In this document: positions 12,479 through 23,910 of the stretch, in pieces
Numbering within the stretch: the first letter of the stretch is position 1
How the letters are laid out: every line of letters begins with the position of its first letter
DNA from: Caprimulgus europaeus
Lineage: Eukaryota; Chordata; Aves; Caprimulgiformes; Caprimulgidae
DNA length: 64,000 nt
Assembly (NCBI GenBank): GCA_907165065.1
Contig: OU015551.1
Location: forward strand, 1 to 64,000
Direction: 5' to 3'
Made by a program: the position numbers and the translations under genes
Notes under the pieces: generated by a model
Databases searched by the model: none
Seen by the model: only the letters and a program-made list of their open reading frames with translations
Told to the model about the DNA's origin: nothing

Positions 12479-14353
12479 TTAGAGCAGTTGCTGGCGTTCT
12501 ATCAGCATGATGTTAACCTTCTCTAGCCGGCTCTTAAACGACGCGACCCTATTTAGTACACAGGGTCCAAAGATCAGTGCTATCACGTTCATTGCGATCA
12601 GCCCTATCAGGGTAGATGCTAAAGTGGTCAGCCATGGTGAATGACCAAACCACGATGCAAAACAATTTTGTTGTGCTTCTCGTTCCCTCTTGCGTTTTTC
12701 CAATCCTTCTCACAATTTGGTCATGGTGTCCCTCACTATTCCGTTGTGGTCCGCATACACGCAACATTCTTCTCCTAGTGCGGCGCACATCCCCCCTTGC
12801 TGTAGGAACAGTAGGTCTAATCCTCTTCGATTTTGTAACACTACTTCGGATAGTGATCTAATTGAAAGTTCTAATGCGCTTATTGATTGTTCAATTCTAG
12901 CCAGGTCCTCATCTACTGCTATCCTTAAGGCGCTGAATTCTTTATTCTGTTGCACTGAGGATGCTACTCCTGTACCTTTTCCCGCCCCTCCTATGATCAT
13001 TAGGGTAGCTTTTGTCAGCTCCGTAAGGGGTTCTCGTTTTGACAGATGATGTTCTGGGGTAGTTTGTTTGTCATAGACAAAGTCTTCAGGGTGGTAAAAG
13101 ATTTTAGGGACTATAGTCACTTGGACACAATATTCTGCGGTTTCGTTAAATAGTTTCAACGACAAACAAGGTGTAACTCCCATTAAAGAACAAACCCATT
13201 TGGTATTGGTGGCCGGCATTAACTAGTCTGCAGGGGTTTTATCTTGTGCCACTTTAACGCACAGTTGTTCTTTATGCTTTGGGACTTTACCCACACACAC
13301 GCCTTTTCCTACCACCTGAGCTAACGTAATCCCTTGCTTTTTCGTTTCCCATCTACACTGGACTGGATTTATGGCTTTTACTCGCATGGGCTTGTCACTT
13401 GCTCCTATAGCCTCATAATAGGGTGGTTTAATTCCGTAGCACAACCAACAATGCTCTGTAAGATTTGGGTTAGTTTTGTTCAGTACTAGGTAGCTAGCTT
13501 GCATCATTTTCCAGAGAGGATTTCCATCAGGAATTTCGGTGGGGGGTGTTGCTATGGGTGCAGAGCGTGTCACTACGGGCGCAGGGTGTGGAATATATTT
13601 TTTTGTTGACTTTTCCAGGCCGTTGATCTTTTTAGTTCTGTAGTCCAGATTGGGAGTAGTTGGGTCTACTTCATTAATAACTGCTTGGTTGGGGCCTACT
13701 GGTAGTGGATCATGCGGAACGACCTCTTTTTTTATGAATATTAAGCCACCTAGGTCTGTCCCTGTTTCTGTGTATCTTACTCCCCACATTTTCCCAATTA
13801 ACCAACTGTCATCTTGGGACTTGGTAACATTTAAAAAGAGGAATTTGCAATTTCCACGTCCTTGCCATCCTCGAGGTGGAGTACACCCACATGGACCCCA
13901 CTGGACTTTTCAGTGTCCGTCCCTACCACTGCCCGGTATCCAAGCAGGGGCTATGGTCTCACATCCCCAGTAACCACAATGATATTTGTTAGGGAGGTTA
14001 CAATACCCCTTTCCAGGATTTGAGCTGGGACACATATAAAATCCTAGGTATTCCCAGCACCGGTCTCTCGGGACAAGCTGACACACAGAAGCAGTAAAGC
14101 TTGGCGCTCCTGATGTTATTTGAGTTGCAATAACTTGTTGATCGTCAAATCAAAGGAGGGACCATTTAAATGGCTGGTGGGGATGGTTCTCTGGTTTTAC
14201 CTGTTTTACAATGGCAAGTTCCAAGATCAAAATCACACAAAGGCATTGTCGCCTCCTTCCATGGGTGTTATGTTGCCATTGTCTGGGTTCAGACAGCACG
14301 GACTCTTTGGGTGCGGACGGGATGCTTGTCGACTCGTCATCTTCTCTTGTCAC
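12479..14353 (-). pseudogene. env: env remnant (gamma-type surface and transmembrane subunits)
   Basis: Begins with ATG at 14353, 15 nt after the pol stop, with a hydrophobic leader (CLCVILILELAIV). The surface subunit carries HCWLC (the CXXC disulphide motif) near 13430-13450. The transmembrane subunit has an [11 protein letters not shown] heptad/immunosuppressive-type stretch, a CX6CC motif (CAALGEECC) near 12740-12790, and a membrane anchor with a short tail ending at 12479. The frame is broken by a stop near 14150, by TAG at 13223-13225 between the subunits and by TGA at 12710-12712 after the CX6CC motif; further breaks lie around 13900-14100. Segments 14353, 13789, 13219 and 12703 share one frame. 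No function is expected from this copy. Confidence 0.88.
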
Positions 14354-14367
14354 TGAGGTGTAAAGGG

Positions 14368-17070
14368 TTACGAGGGCATCCGATAATTCGGTCCTGTGGA
14401 TAAAAACTCACAGTTTTCATTAGTTTTATCCTGGAGGTCCGGTTTAATGGACTTAAGCAGACACCACTTGACTTTTCCATCTTTTTTGACCACGGCATAC
14501 CCTCGTCCCATAAGGACTAGCCTCCACCCCTGTTCCCACTCCCCCAGCTCATTTCTAATTATAACTAACGGTCCTTCTTCTAACGCTTGAGTAGCCCAAT
14601 GTTTTTGAGCGGGGCTATTCCTCTCTTCCCCCCTGGGGAACTGATTTAGGGCTAAAAGAGCGGTTGCTAACAGACGTGCTTGGTCTCCTGGGGGGATGGC
14701 GTTGGCAAAACCTTCTGTTTTTGCCAACACCTCTAGTTTAGATTTTAAAGTTTGATTCGCTCGCTCAACTATGGCTTGTCCAGTGCTGTTATATGGAATG
14801 CTGTGTGTTAGAGTGATACCCCATTTTAAAGCAAATGTTTGGACTGATTTAGAGACAAAGTTTGACCCGTTATCTGTTTTAATCTGATTAGGGATGCCAA
14901 GCCATGCCATGACTGTTAACCAGTGTTGGATGGTTGCTTTGGAGTCAGTTCTGAGGTGTTGTGTGGCTACGATCACTCCGCTATATGTATCTACGGTTAC
15001 TGCTAGCCATGCTCGAGGTTTCAGTAACTGACAGAGCGTAAAATCTGTCTGCCACACCTCGGAGGCTTTAAGGCCTCTGGGGTTGACACCACTGGACCAC
15101 AATGGTGTTTTTTGACAGTGGGGACACGTGGCTACTATGTGTTTCGCAGCAGTGACTGAGATCCCGCATTTCTTGGCCAGCGCCTTGGCTCCGATGTGGA
15201 GAGACTCGTGTAGCTGACGGGCATCTCTCAGCGTCCACAAGCCTTTCACGGCGGCGTCTGCTTTGTCATTGCCGATTTGGAAGAACCCCTTGATTGGGTC
15301 GTGGCTGTTGACGTGGATGACCGATATGGTGCCCTTTCGAGAAAAAAGTGCTTCCTCCAGCATTAGGGCTATTGTGGATGTTGCCACGCCAGGCCCCGAC
15401 ATGGCCAAGCAAAGCTTGGCTACAAACAACAAATCAGTCACTATGTTGAGGTGTTCCATTGGGAACAGCCCACACGCCAGTACTACGGCCATCGCTTCCA
15501 GCTGCTGGACGGAGAGCGCACAGTCGGTCATTTTAACACAATGCCATTCTTCCCCAGATTGCCACACTGCCGCCACGGTTGAGGTTGTTGAGGATGCGTC
15601 CGTGAAGACCGTTGGTCCCTGTTGGGGTCGGTCCATGATCTTCTGTGGGAGGTCGATGTGGATAATGGCTAGCATTTGAGTCCAGGGAGGTTTCACAGCA
15701 TACCGGATTTCTCCGCCGAATCCAACGAGAGCTATAGCTGGATACTCTGACATTGCCACTGACTGCGTTGGGAGCTGTTTGCGGAAGGGTAGGTATATCC
15801 TGGCGGGCTCGATGCCCAGGTGTCTTAGGGCGAGTTTTCTGCCTTTCATGATGAGATTACCAAGGCACTCGGCTCCTGGGGAGAATGCACGTGATGGTTT
15901 TCCCAGGACTATCCATTGTATTGGTTGGGCTTTTTCAGGGGGCCCCTGGGCTAGTGCCCCTACTCCCCCTCCCTCCGTGAAGTGTACGTACAGGTCAAGT
16001 GGTACATGTGGGTTCCACCTGGCGAGCGTGCTTGATGATACCTGCAGCTTGATAAAGTCAAGAGAGTTCATTGCATCTGTCATTAGAGTTTTTTGTTCCC
16101 AGGGGTGCTTTCCTCTTAGAAGATCGTATAGGGGGGTCATGATTTCGGGAGGGACCAGGACAATGTTGTGGAGCCATTGCAAGGACCCCACTAATTGTTG
16201 CATATCATGGAGTGTTCTGATGTTTTGATGGATTTTTATCTGGGGGGGGGTTACGTAAGAGTTTGTGATCCCCATTCCCAGAAAAGTTACACATGGTCCT
16301 CTTTTAAGTTTCGCGCTCGCGATTTCAAACCCGTTTGTTCTTAAAGTTTCCGAAACTGCTGATACCAGCTGGTCTACCTGACCTCCCGACGGCGCGGCAA
16401 TCAAGATGTCGTCCATGTACTGGATGATGCTCGCGGTTGGGTTGTTGTGCTGAACTGGTGCTAATGCTCAATCGACTGTAGTCTGGCAGATAGTAGGTGA
16501 GTTGATCATCCCTTGTGGTAGCACTTTCCACTGGAAGCGTAGGTTGGGGCGTTGGCTGTTTGGGAACACGACAGAAAAAGCAAACCGCTCCCTGTCCTCC
16601 TCATGTAAGGGTATCGAAAAGAAACAGTCTTTGATATCAAGGACGGCACAAGGTTGTTTTTCTGGTGTCATAGAGTTCATGGGCAACAATGTTTGGACGG
16701 GACCCACTGGCTGAATTTTCTTGTTAACTTCACGCAGGTCATGGAGAAGGCGAAACCCTTCGCCGGTTCATTTGGGTATTACAAAGACTGGGGTATTCCA
16801 CGGGCTAGTAGAAGGCTCTATATGACCTCGTTGTAGCTCGTGGTCGATTAGCTCAAGAAGAGCGTCCATTCGAGGCTTTGACAGGGGCCACTGCTCGACC
16901 CACACTGGGTCGGATGATTTCCACGCCAGTTTAATAGGTGGAGGTGGGTGTGCGGCAGTGGCCCTTAGGGTAAATTTGTAACCCTGGCTTTTAATAGAGT
17001 TAAAGCGTCTCTTCCCAACAGGGGCGGGACTCCTGACATGACATATGGGAGGAGGGCAATGGTTTTCTCC
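14368..17070 (-). pseudogene. pol: pol remnant: reverse transcriptase, RNase H, integrase
   Basis: The fingers/palm region ([29 protein letters not shown]) is read at 16468-16707. A TGA at 16468-16470 interrupts it, and the same frame resumes with the YMDD catalytic box near 16410. RNase H follows (FTDASS at about 15590). The integrase has a zinc-binding H-H-C-C region, then a DDE core with WQTDF, TDNG and an E in VERANQTLK, and a C-terminal GRGYAVVKKDGKVKW stretch. The final frame is open for 682 codons (14368-16416). Upstream of 16708 a stop interrupts the expected N-terminal fingers. Integrase similarity points to alpharetroviruses rather than gammaretroviruses. One or two stops inactivate it. 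Confidence 0.9.
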
Positions 17071-17117
17071 GGGCCTCTTTCAGTGTGAAGCGTGATTGCT
17101 ACTAATTGAGCACTTTT

Positions 17118-17500
17118 TCAAGCCCGGGATAATCCCCCGACTCCACCCACCATGGGGGCGTCTTTTAATTTCCAATGCAGGGGCCCGTTTGTCTCGCGAA
17201 TAACTGTAACATCTGCTCCGGTATCGATCAAAAAGGGGACGCTAATGGTGGTGCTATCTAAGGTACTGTGGAGGGAACAGATCCCCCACGCCACTGGCGG
17301 GTTATCACACTTTATTGCCAGGGCCACCCTGGGGTCTTGACCCCAGGGGGTGGTTTTTGCTGTCCCTGAGGTGGGGGCAGGTTCGGCTGGATTGTTGATT
17401 GAACCATAAAATTGGTCGCTTCTCGAGGGGGCAGCGGGTTTGGGAGCGATTCGCCCCACTTGGGGTTGGCATAGTTGGGCCACCTCATGTCCCAAGTGGG
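17118..17500 (-). pseudogene. retroviral aspartic protease remnant
   Basis: The minus strand encodes [14 protein letters not shown], the catalytic DTG motif of retropepsins, followed by a VGGVGG flap-like stretch and a stop at 17118-17120. The open frame extends upstream to 17696, but residues before about position 65 are translated CR1 sequence, so that N-terminus is an artefact of the junction. Gag is absent. Confidence 0.82.
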
Positions 17501-17537
17501 AGAGGGCTGTGTGCGGCCTGGACACCCTCTCCCCCTC

Positions 17538-17660
17538 CCGTAACCTGTTCCAGTGTCTCACCACCCTCACAGTAAAGAATTTCCTCCTAATGTCTAATCT
17601 AAACCTACCATCTTCCAGTTTAAATCCATTACCCCTTGTCCTATCACTACCTGCATGTGG
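17538..17660 (-). mobile_element. CR1 LINE fragment (ORF2 C-terminus)
   Basis: The minus strand encodes [32 protein letters not shown], the C-terminal stretch conserved in CR1 ORF2. It cuts off the upstream end of the retrovirus; both ends are truncated. Confidence 0.88.
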
Positions 17661-17699
17661 TGGCCTCACCCACAGTGGGACCATGCAGTCCTGCATTCA

Positions 17700-18180
17700 C
17701 TCCCCCAACCTTGTGAGATGGGATGGGAGACACAACATAGGGACACTGATCTGTGGAATCAAACCTTACAGCTGGCAGAGAGGTATAAAGCAGTTGTGTT
17801 TTATTCGCCGGTGAGCAACAGGGCAGATCGCTCCATAAAGGCCCTGTGCCCCCACTCTTTTACAGAGGCATTATTTAAAGTACACACACATACATATTCA
17901 TTAAATTTAAGGTGGGTAAAAAGCTAATTAGTTCAAAAAAATTTTTAACATAAGTTCACTCCCATTTACGTTTGTGCGCTGCCTCCTCTTGATGCTTGTT
18001 AGCACCCTTACCCTTATAGACCCCTACACAAAACAAAGCCAGCCTTTAACTTCAGCCTGCAGGTGTTGCATACCAGGCATCTTATCTTGCTCCAGACTGC
18101 TCACACACCAGGCACTGCAAGGCCTTTGCTGATAGTGTGGAATCACTTGTTAGTTATTGTAAAAGTTTCCCACTTAACAC
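17700..18180 (-). mobile_element. probable LTR of another retroelement
   Basis: On the minus strand it has TGTGTGAGCAG at its start, an AT-rich middle, an AATAAA signal (plus-strand TTTATT near 17798) before AACACAACTGC, and a U5-like tail CCCATCTCACAAGGTTGGGGG. It does not match the LTR at 12005-12258, so it is not the missing 5' LTR. The family is not identified. Confidence 0.5.
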
Positions 18181-19090
18181 AGACAAAACAGACTCAAACT
18201 TGGGGAAGAAAAATGAATTTAGTTCATTTCAAATCATCTGAGTAGACATAACAACCACATTTTACAACACCTTCCCCCACCCCTCCCTTCTTCCTTGGCT
18301 CAAATCACTTTGCTCCCAATTTCTCTACCTTCCCCCTCAAGCAGCACAGGGAACAAGGAATGGGGGTTCAGTCAGGTCACCTCTGTCGCTCTTCCCAGCA
18401 TGAAATTCCAGGAACAAGATGTTCCAAAGCAGCTTCCCATGGAGTCACACACCTCGTCGGGCTCAACGATCCTGGCTTCGGCATGGGGACATCCATGGGC
18501 TGCAGACTCACCCCCCACTCTGGGGGTCCACCCTCGCCCTGGCAGGGAGTAACTCTCAGGGTGACAATTCCAGTCACACTTGCCCTCAGGCTCAACTTCT
18601 CTGCTCCAGCGTGGAGTCCTCCATGGCCTACACGTGATTCTGAGCTCCACTGTTGAATCTCCATGGGCTGCAGAACCTCCTTTGCCTTCTCCTACTCCAT
18701 CAGGTGAACTGGGTGTGGGTCTCTGTCTTTTCCTCTAGCAAGGGAGCTCTCTCTGTGTCTGTCTGTTCTTTGTTTAGGCTGTTGGTCATCTTTTGTTAGG
18801 TCAAAGGTCTCTCCTCCAGGTACCACACCTTCTTTTCAGGACAATCCTTCCCCTCACAAAGATGGATTCACCTGCCTCTCGCATGGGACTACGTGGAGAG
18901 TGCTGGGGTGGCCATGGGGGAAAACGCTGCTCATTGGCCCAGCCCGGTCTGGGGCGTCTGCACCTGGGAGCCAGGGGAGCTTTTCACTCTCACAAGGTGG
19001 CCCTCTCCCCACTACCGAAAAAAAAAGCAAAGGCTCCCCCCCCTACACACAAACCGAACACACTGCCCTTGTAAAAAGTCCCTCCCCAGC
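18181..19090. other. retroelement-like region, unassigned
   Basis: Contains CACTTAACACAGACAAAACAG and ACAACCACATTTTACAACACC, strings that I associate with dispersed avian LTR-type repeats. Parts around 18400-18700 show a loosely repeated 'TCCAC/GGGCTGCAG' pattern. Overlapping open frames on both strands have no recognisable domain. A copy of ADPRH exon 6 sequence sits at 18871-18930. Confidence 0.35.
18871..18930 (+). pseudogene. 60-bp copy of ADPRH exon 6
   Basis: Matches 27636-27695 inside ADPRH exon 6 at 58 of 60 positions, in the same orientation. Both differences fall in two adjacent codons (GCTGTG to GCCATG), giving one Val to Met change. Similarity stops abruptly on both sides, with no exon boundary or poly-A tail. 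Confidence 0.85.
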
Positions 19091-19099
19091 TTTATTGTA

Positions 19100-19245
19100 G
19101 GCCCCCTTCAGATACTATAAGACAGCTGGGTGGTCTCTCCAAAGCCTTCTTTTCTCCAGGCTGAACAGCCCCAACTCTCTTAGCCTGTCCTCACAGGAGA
19201 GGTGCTCCAGCCCCCAGATCATCGTCATGGCCTCCTCTGGGTTCA
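19100..19245 (-). mobile_element. CR1 LINE fragment
   Basis: The minus strand encodes [24 protein letters not shown], the CR1 ORF2 C-terminal motif. The fragment is short and diverged. Confidence 0.85.
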
Positions 19246-19610
19246 TTCTAACAGGTCCATCTATTTCTTGTGTTTCTATTGCCAGGCTCATCATGCTAAC
19301 CACAACTTGTTTTCTGCCTCCTCAGCCCACACTACTTCCCTTGTGGTAGGTCCATATGGACCATACTCATGGTCAGGACACCCTAGCTTTCTTTGACATG
19401 CCTGACACAGTCGGACCCTGTGGTACCAGCTGAGATTTTCCTGGTGCAGGTTCTGCTTCATTCCATGCTAGCTCCACACAGCTGGGCTGCGTGGGCCTAG
19501 TCACCAGGGAACAGGGGCTGGCAGAGATGAATAGAGGATGTGAACAGTTCCCTTGGCCCCCCTTTCCTTCAGTCTTGTTTCCCTCTCAGCAGTCCCCTGC
19601 CGATTGCATT
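19246..19610. other. no gene seen
   Basis: Single-copy-looking sequence. I see no domain, RNA gene or clear repeat here. Confidence 0.5.
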
Positions 19611-19612
19611 GA

Positions 19613-20392
19613 GGAAAGTCACAGAGTCACAGAATGTCAGGGATTGGAAGGGACCTCAAAAGCTCATCCAGTCCAACCCCCCTGACAGAGCAGGAACACC
19701 TGGATGAGATCACACAGGAAGGCATCCAGGCAGGTCTTGAACGTCTCCAGAGGAGACTCCACACCCTCCCTGGGCAGCCTGGCCCAGGGCTCTGCCACCC
19801 TCACTGTAAAGAAGTTTCTTCTCAAGTTTAAGCAGAACCTCCTGTGTTCCAGCTCACACCCATTGCCCCTTGTCCTATCATTGGTCATCACTGAGAAGAG
19901 CCTGGCTCCATCCTCCTGACACTCACCCTTTACATATTTATAAACATTAATAAGGTCCCCCTCAGCCTCCGAGCTGAAGAGCCCCAGCTCCCTCAGCCTT
20001 TCCTCATCAGGGAGATCCTCCACTCCCTTCATCATCTTGGTGGCTCTGTGCTGGACTCTCTCCAGCAGCTCCCTGTCCTTCTTGAACTGAGGGGCCCAGA
20101 ACTGGACACAATATTCCAGATGTGGCCTCACCAGGGCAGAGTAGAGGGGCAGGAGAACCTCTCTTGACCTACTAACCACAGCCCTTCTAATGCCCCCCAG
20201 GATGCCATTGGCCTTCCTGGCCACAAGGGCACAGTGCTGGCTCATGGCCATCCTGCTGTCCACCAGGACCCCCAGATCCCTTTCCCCTACACTGCTCTCT
20301 AGGAGATCATCTCCCAACCTATACTGGAACCTGGGGCTGTTCCTGCCCAGGTGCAACACCCTACACTTGCCCTTATTATATTTCATTAAGTC
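19613..20392 (-). mobile_element. CR1 LINE, 5'-truncated, 3' end present
   Basis: The minus strand carries a 240-codon open frame of the ORF2 C-terminal region, including [33 protein letters not shown] and [10 protein letters not shown]. Its 3' end is the CR1 tail (plus-strand GTCACAGAGTCACAGAATG near 19617) with 8-bp repeats. An open frame of this length indicates a comparatively young insertion. Confidence 0.95.
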
Positions 20393-21375
20393 ATTAAAAA
20401 GAATTTAAAAGGAAACAGAGAGAGGGGGAAGAGGGGAAAAAATAATAACTGAACAGCCCCAAACAGTTACAAACTCAAATAAAAGAACCTTCCTGCTCAG
20501 AGCCTTGGGCCACTCTTGCCTGGCAGCAAAGGATAGCAGCACTCCAGTGGCTTACTGGGAGAAGGGAGGAATGCCTTTGCCATATCCCTGCTGGGCAGTG
20601 GTGACATGGGTTGTGGGGTTGGTTATGGAAGCTGTCATCTGATTGTTCAGACAGGCACTATATATATATATATATCTACAGAATTAAATTAATCACACAA
20701 GATTGACTCACCCAGCTGCTGAAACAGGCAATGTGTTTGTGTCGTGGCTCTTGGAGATGGAATAGTGTGTAAAATACCTGTCCCGGGGGGCAGTGTCTCT
20801 CCTCCCATTTGCTCTGGGAGCCTCTGCTAGCAAATGCTGTAGCTTGGGATCAAAAAAGTGGGATGGAGCTCCTGGTTCCTCCTGTGCTTCATCCAGGGAG
20901 GGTTTGAGCATCCACTGAAGATATGGATGTGTGTCTGGAAAGATCTGTTCTATAATTCAAATTCATTACTGTCAAGGTTTTCCCAAAAGTCACCTAAATT
21001 TTGTGTCTATCTTGAGATGCAGTAGTCCGAACTCTTTCACATGCCAGTTGCTCATTTGGTCTGAATCATGACTGGCCATGAGCAGTCATCTTTAAAAGGC
21101 TTGGTCTTTGAGCTCTGGATGAATGCTTGCAACCTGTCTGTAAAACACTATGGAGGGTTGTTGCAGGATCCTCACAATCTTCCCTTCCCTCAGCTTCTGC
21201 ACCAACCTGTGCTTACCTGAACACGTCTTTTTAGGACTCTGAGGCAAAGGCAGAAACTTTAAGATAGCAGTGAGGAAATTTTTTGCTGCAGTCAGAACAG
21301 CCTGCCAGCTGGTAATGGAGATGGTGATGGGAGAGCACAGCAGAGCTCTGACTCTGAAGATTGGCTGCACAGTCT
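20393..21375. other. no gene seen; (TA)n at 20659-20677
   Basis: AT-rich to mixed sequence with a short TA microsatellite. Open frames at 20708-20911 and 21092-21457 on the minus strand lack domains and are not called. Confidence 0.5.
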
Positions 21376-21379
21376 CATT

Positions 21380-21583
21380 CTGAAGTGTGAGGTGCCAGAG
21401 CCCTGGGACAGGTTGCCCAAGGGGGTTGTGGAGTCTCCTTCTCTGGAGATGTTCCAAACCCGCCTGGATGAAGTCCTGTGCTACTTGCTCTGGGTGAACC
21501 TGCTTTGGCAGGGGGGTTGAACTGAATGATCTCCAGAGGTCCCTTCCAACCCCACCATTCTGTAATTTTGTGTGATTCTAAAA
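21380..21583 (+). mobile_element. CR1 LINE 3' end
   Basis: Carries GGGACAGGTTGCCCAAGGGG, GATGTTCCAAACCCGCCTGGATGA and CAGAGGTCCCTTCCAACCCC, the standard CR1 3' region, ending in ATTCTGTAATTTTGTGTGATTCT. Confidence 0.9.
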
Positions 21584-21584
21584 A

Positions 21585-22865
21585 TGGGTGTTTGGACACT
21601 CCAGTGAGGCTTTGGATGTTAAGAAAATGAGATTTTTGAGTACTAAGTGAGGAGGTGGTAGCCCAAAATGAAGATTTGAACAATAAAAATTAGGCTTTCA
21701 ACCCTAGAATCAAAGCTTAAGATCCTAAAAATGAGGTTTTGGTAGCTAAAACTGAGGCTTTGAACCATAAAAGAGGACGTTGGGCCCTTCAAATGAGGTT
21801 TTGGATATGCAGGATGCAGCTTGGACTTTAAAAATGCCTTGATGGATCCTAAAAAAGAGTCTTTGGACCCTGAAAATGAGAATTTGCAAAGTAAAACTGA
21901 GACTTTGGACCCTCAAAATAAGGTTTGGAGCCTAAAAAGATGCTGTGGAAGGCAACATTATAACTCTGGAAAGTAAAAATGAGGCTTTGAATACTGCAAA
22001 TTAGGCTTTAGACTCTAGAAATAAGGCTTTGGAGCTTCAAAATCAGAATCTGGGCCTTTAAAATGATGCTCCGAGGCCTTAAATTGAGTCTGAATCTTAA
22101 AATCACAAACCTTGGAACTTCCCAATGAGGCTTTGGACCCTAACAAAGAGGGTTTGGACCCTAACAATGAATATATGCATGCTAGAAAAGGCTATGTGTA
22201 CTAAGACACAGGCTTAGACCCAAAAAATGAGGATTTTTGGCCCTAAAACCAGAGCTTTAGGCCTTAAAATGTTGTCTAGGTGCAATGAATGAGGCTTTGG
22301 ACCCTGAACAGGAGACTCCGTAAACTAAATTTGAGACTTCGGACCCTAAAAATGAGGTTTGGTGTCTAAAACAAGGATGTGGAAGGCAAATCTATCACTC
22401 TGGAAAGTGAAAATGAGACTTTGAACACTAAATTAGGCTTTGGAGTCTATAAAGGAGGCTTGGACCTTCAAAATCAGACTTTGGGGCTAAGAATGATACT
22501 CTGGGCCCTTCAAATGAGTCTTTGGATCTTAAAGCATAAACCTTGCAATTTCTAAATGAGAGTTTGGGCCATAACAATGAAACTGTGGGTCCTAAAAAAA
22601 GGCTATGGGTACTAAGAGACAGGCTGAGGACATAGAAATTAGGATTTTAGCCCTAAAAATGGGGGTTTGGCTCCTGAAAATGGTGGGCTAGATGGACAAA
22701 CTGCAGCTTTGGACCTCAAAAATGAATCTTGGCAAACTAAACCTGAGACGTTGGACCCTAAAAATGAACTCTGAAAATTAGACTTTGAAAATAAACCTGA
22801 CGGTTTAGACTCTAAAAATAAGGCTTTGCACACTACAAAGGAGCCTTTGGACCTTCAAGATTCTA
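21585..22865 (+). repeat. A-rich degenerate minisatellite with ~435-bp higher-order period
   Basis: The short motif GGCTTTGGACCCTAAAAATGA repeats every 20-26 bp with many changes. Larger blocks recur: GTGGAAGGCAA..TCTGGAAAGTAAAAATGA at 21944 and 22379 (435 bp apart), and AAACTGAGACTTTGGACCCT near 21890, 22325 and 22735. The reverse complement of this family appears at 32195-33005. Confidence 0.85.
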
Positions 22866-23164
22866 TGAACTGCTCCAGCACGAGTCCTTTCCATGTTGCC
22901 CAGTGTTCAGGAACAGAGTGCTCTAGCACGTTTCCCCTCGCTGTGTCACGAGTTGTGCCAGCAAACCTGCTCCCTCCTCTTGGAGCAGAAGCTGACATGA
23001 AAAGCACCTGCACAAGCCAGGGGCCTGCCCTAAACCGCTGCTCAGTCACATGAGACACCACAGGCACCTGCAAATGTCAAGGGCCCGATCCTGCCATATC
23101 AGACAATGAACCACGAGTGACATCAAAAGCATCAAACAGCTGGTGTAACCCTTCCTGGCTGTGA
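22866..23164. other. no gene seen
   Basis: About 300 bp of mixed sequence between two minisatellites, without a recognisable element. Confidence 0.4.
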
Positions 23165-23910
23165 CCAGCTCCCATGGGTGTGAGGGTGCCTGTCCCTCTC
23201 CCTGCCCAGGAAATGATCTGTGCAGTTTGGGCATTCCCTGCCTGTGTGACTGTGGAGTTTGCAGGTGCCCTTCCCCTGCCCTAGCCATGCCCCGGGGGGT
23301 TTATGGGTTCCCTTTCCCTGCCCTAGCCATGCCCCGGGGGGTTTATGGGTTTCCTTCCCCTGCCCTAGCTGTAATTTCTGGGGTTTGGGGGTGCCTTGCC
23401 CCCGTCCTGCCCTGACTCATGGGTTTATGGGTGCCCTTTCCCTGCTGCCAAGACTCCTGGGTTTTAGGATGTGATGCTCCTTTCTGTGCAGTGACCTGCA
23501 GGGTTTGTGGTGGCCCTTCCCCTCTCCTGGCATAGAACTGCTGTGTCTGGGGTGCCCTGCCCTTGTCCTGGTCCTGACACACAGAGTCTGGGGTGCCTGT
23601 TCCCTGTACTGGCTGTGATCCACGGGGTTTAGGAGTGCCCTGCCGCTGCCTTGGCCCTGACCCACAGGGTTTGGGGGACCTCTGCTCTTGCCATGAGCAA
23701 CTTGTTCTAGGAGTGCCCTGCTCCTGTCCTGGACCTGACTCGTGTTCTTTGTGGGGCATCCTGCCCTTTCATTGCTCTGACCCATAGGGTTTGGGGTGCC
23801 CTGTCCCTGCCTGGTCCATAACCTGCAGGGTTTGCAAATGTCCTGCCCCTGTCCTGGCACTGACCTGCAGGGTTTGGGGGTAACCTGCCCCTTTCCTGAC
23901 CCTGAATCAC
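23165..23910 (+). repeat. 42-bp GC-rich minisatellite
   Basis: The unit GGGTTTGGGGGTGCCCTGCCCCTGTCCTGG plus CCCTGACCCACA recurs about 17 times. Two adjacent copies with CTAGCCATGCCCCGGGGGG begin at 23281 and 23323, exactly 42 bp apart. Open frames on both strands arise because 42 is divisible by 3. Confidence 0.85.

Larger units (their letters stand above)
12005..17500 (-). mobile_element. 5'-truncated endogenous retrovirus, alpharetrovirus-like pol with gamma-type env
   Basis: Read on the minus strand the order is protease, reverse transcriptase, RNase H, integrase, env, polypurine tract, 3' LTR. No gag and no matching 5' LTR are visible; the upstream end runs into a CR1 fragment at about 17500-17540. 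Pol and env keep long open stretches broken by only a few stops, so the copy is fairly young but defective. The LTR and the integrase resemble avian alpharetroviruses. The env has a CWLC motif in the surface subunit and a CX6CC motif in the transmembrane subunit, which is the gamma type. Confidence 0.9.

Noticed and set aside
17700-18180. 5' LTR partner of the minus-strand retrovirus
   Set aside because: Its sequence does not match the LTR at 12005-12258, and a CR1 fragment separates it from the protease.
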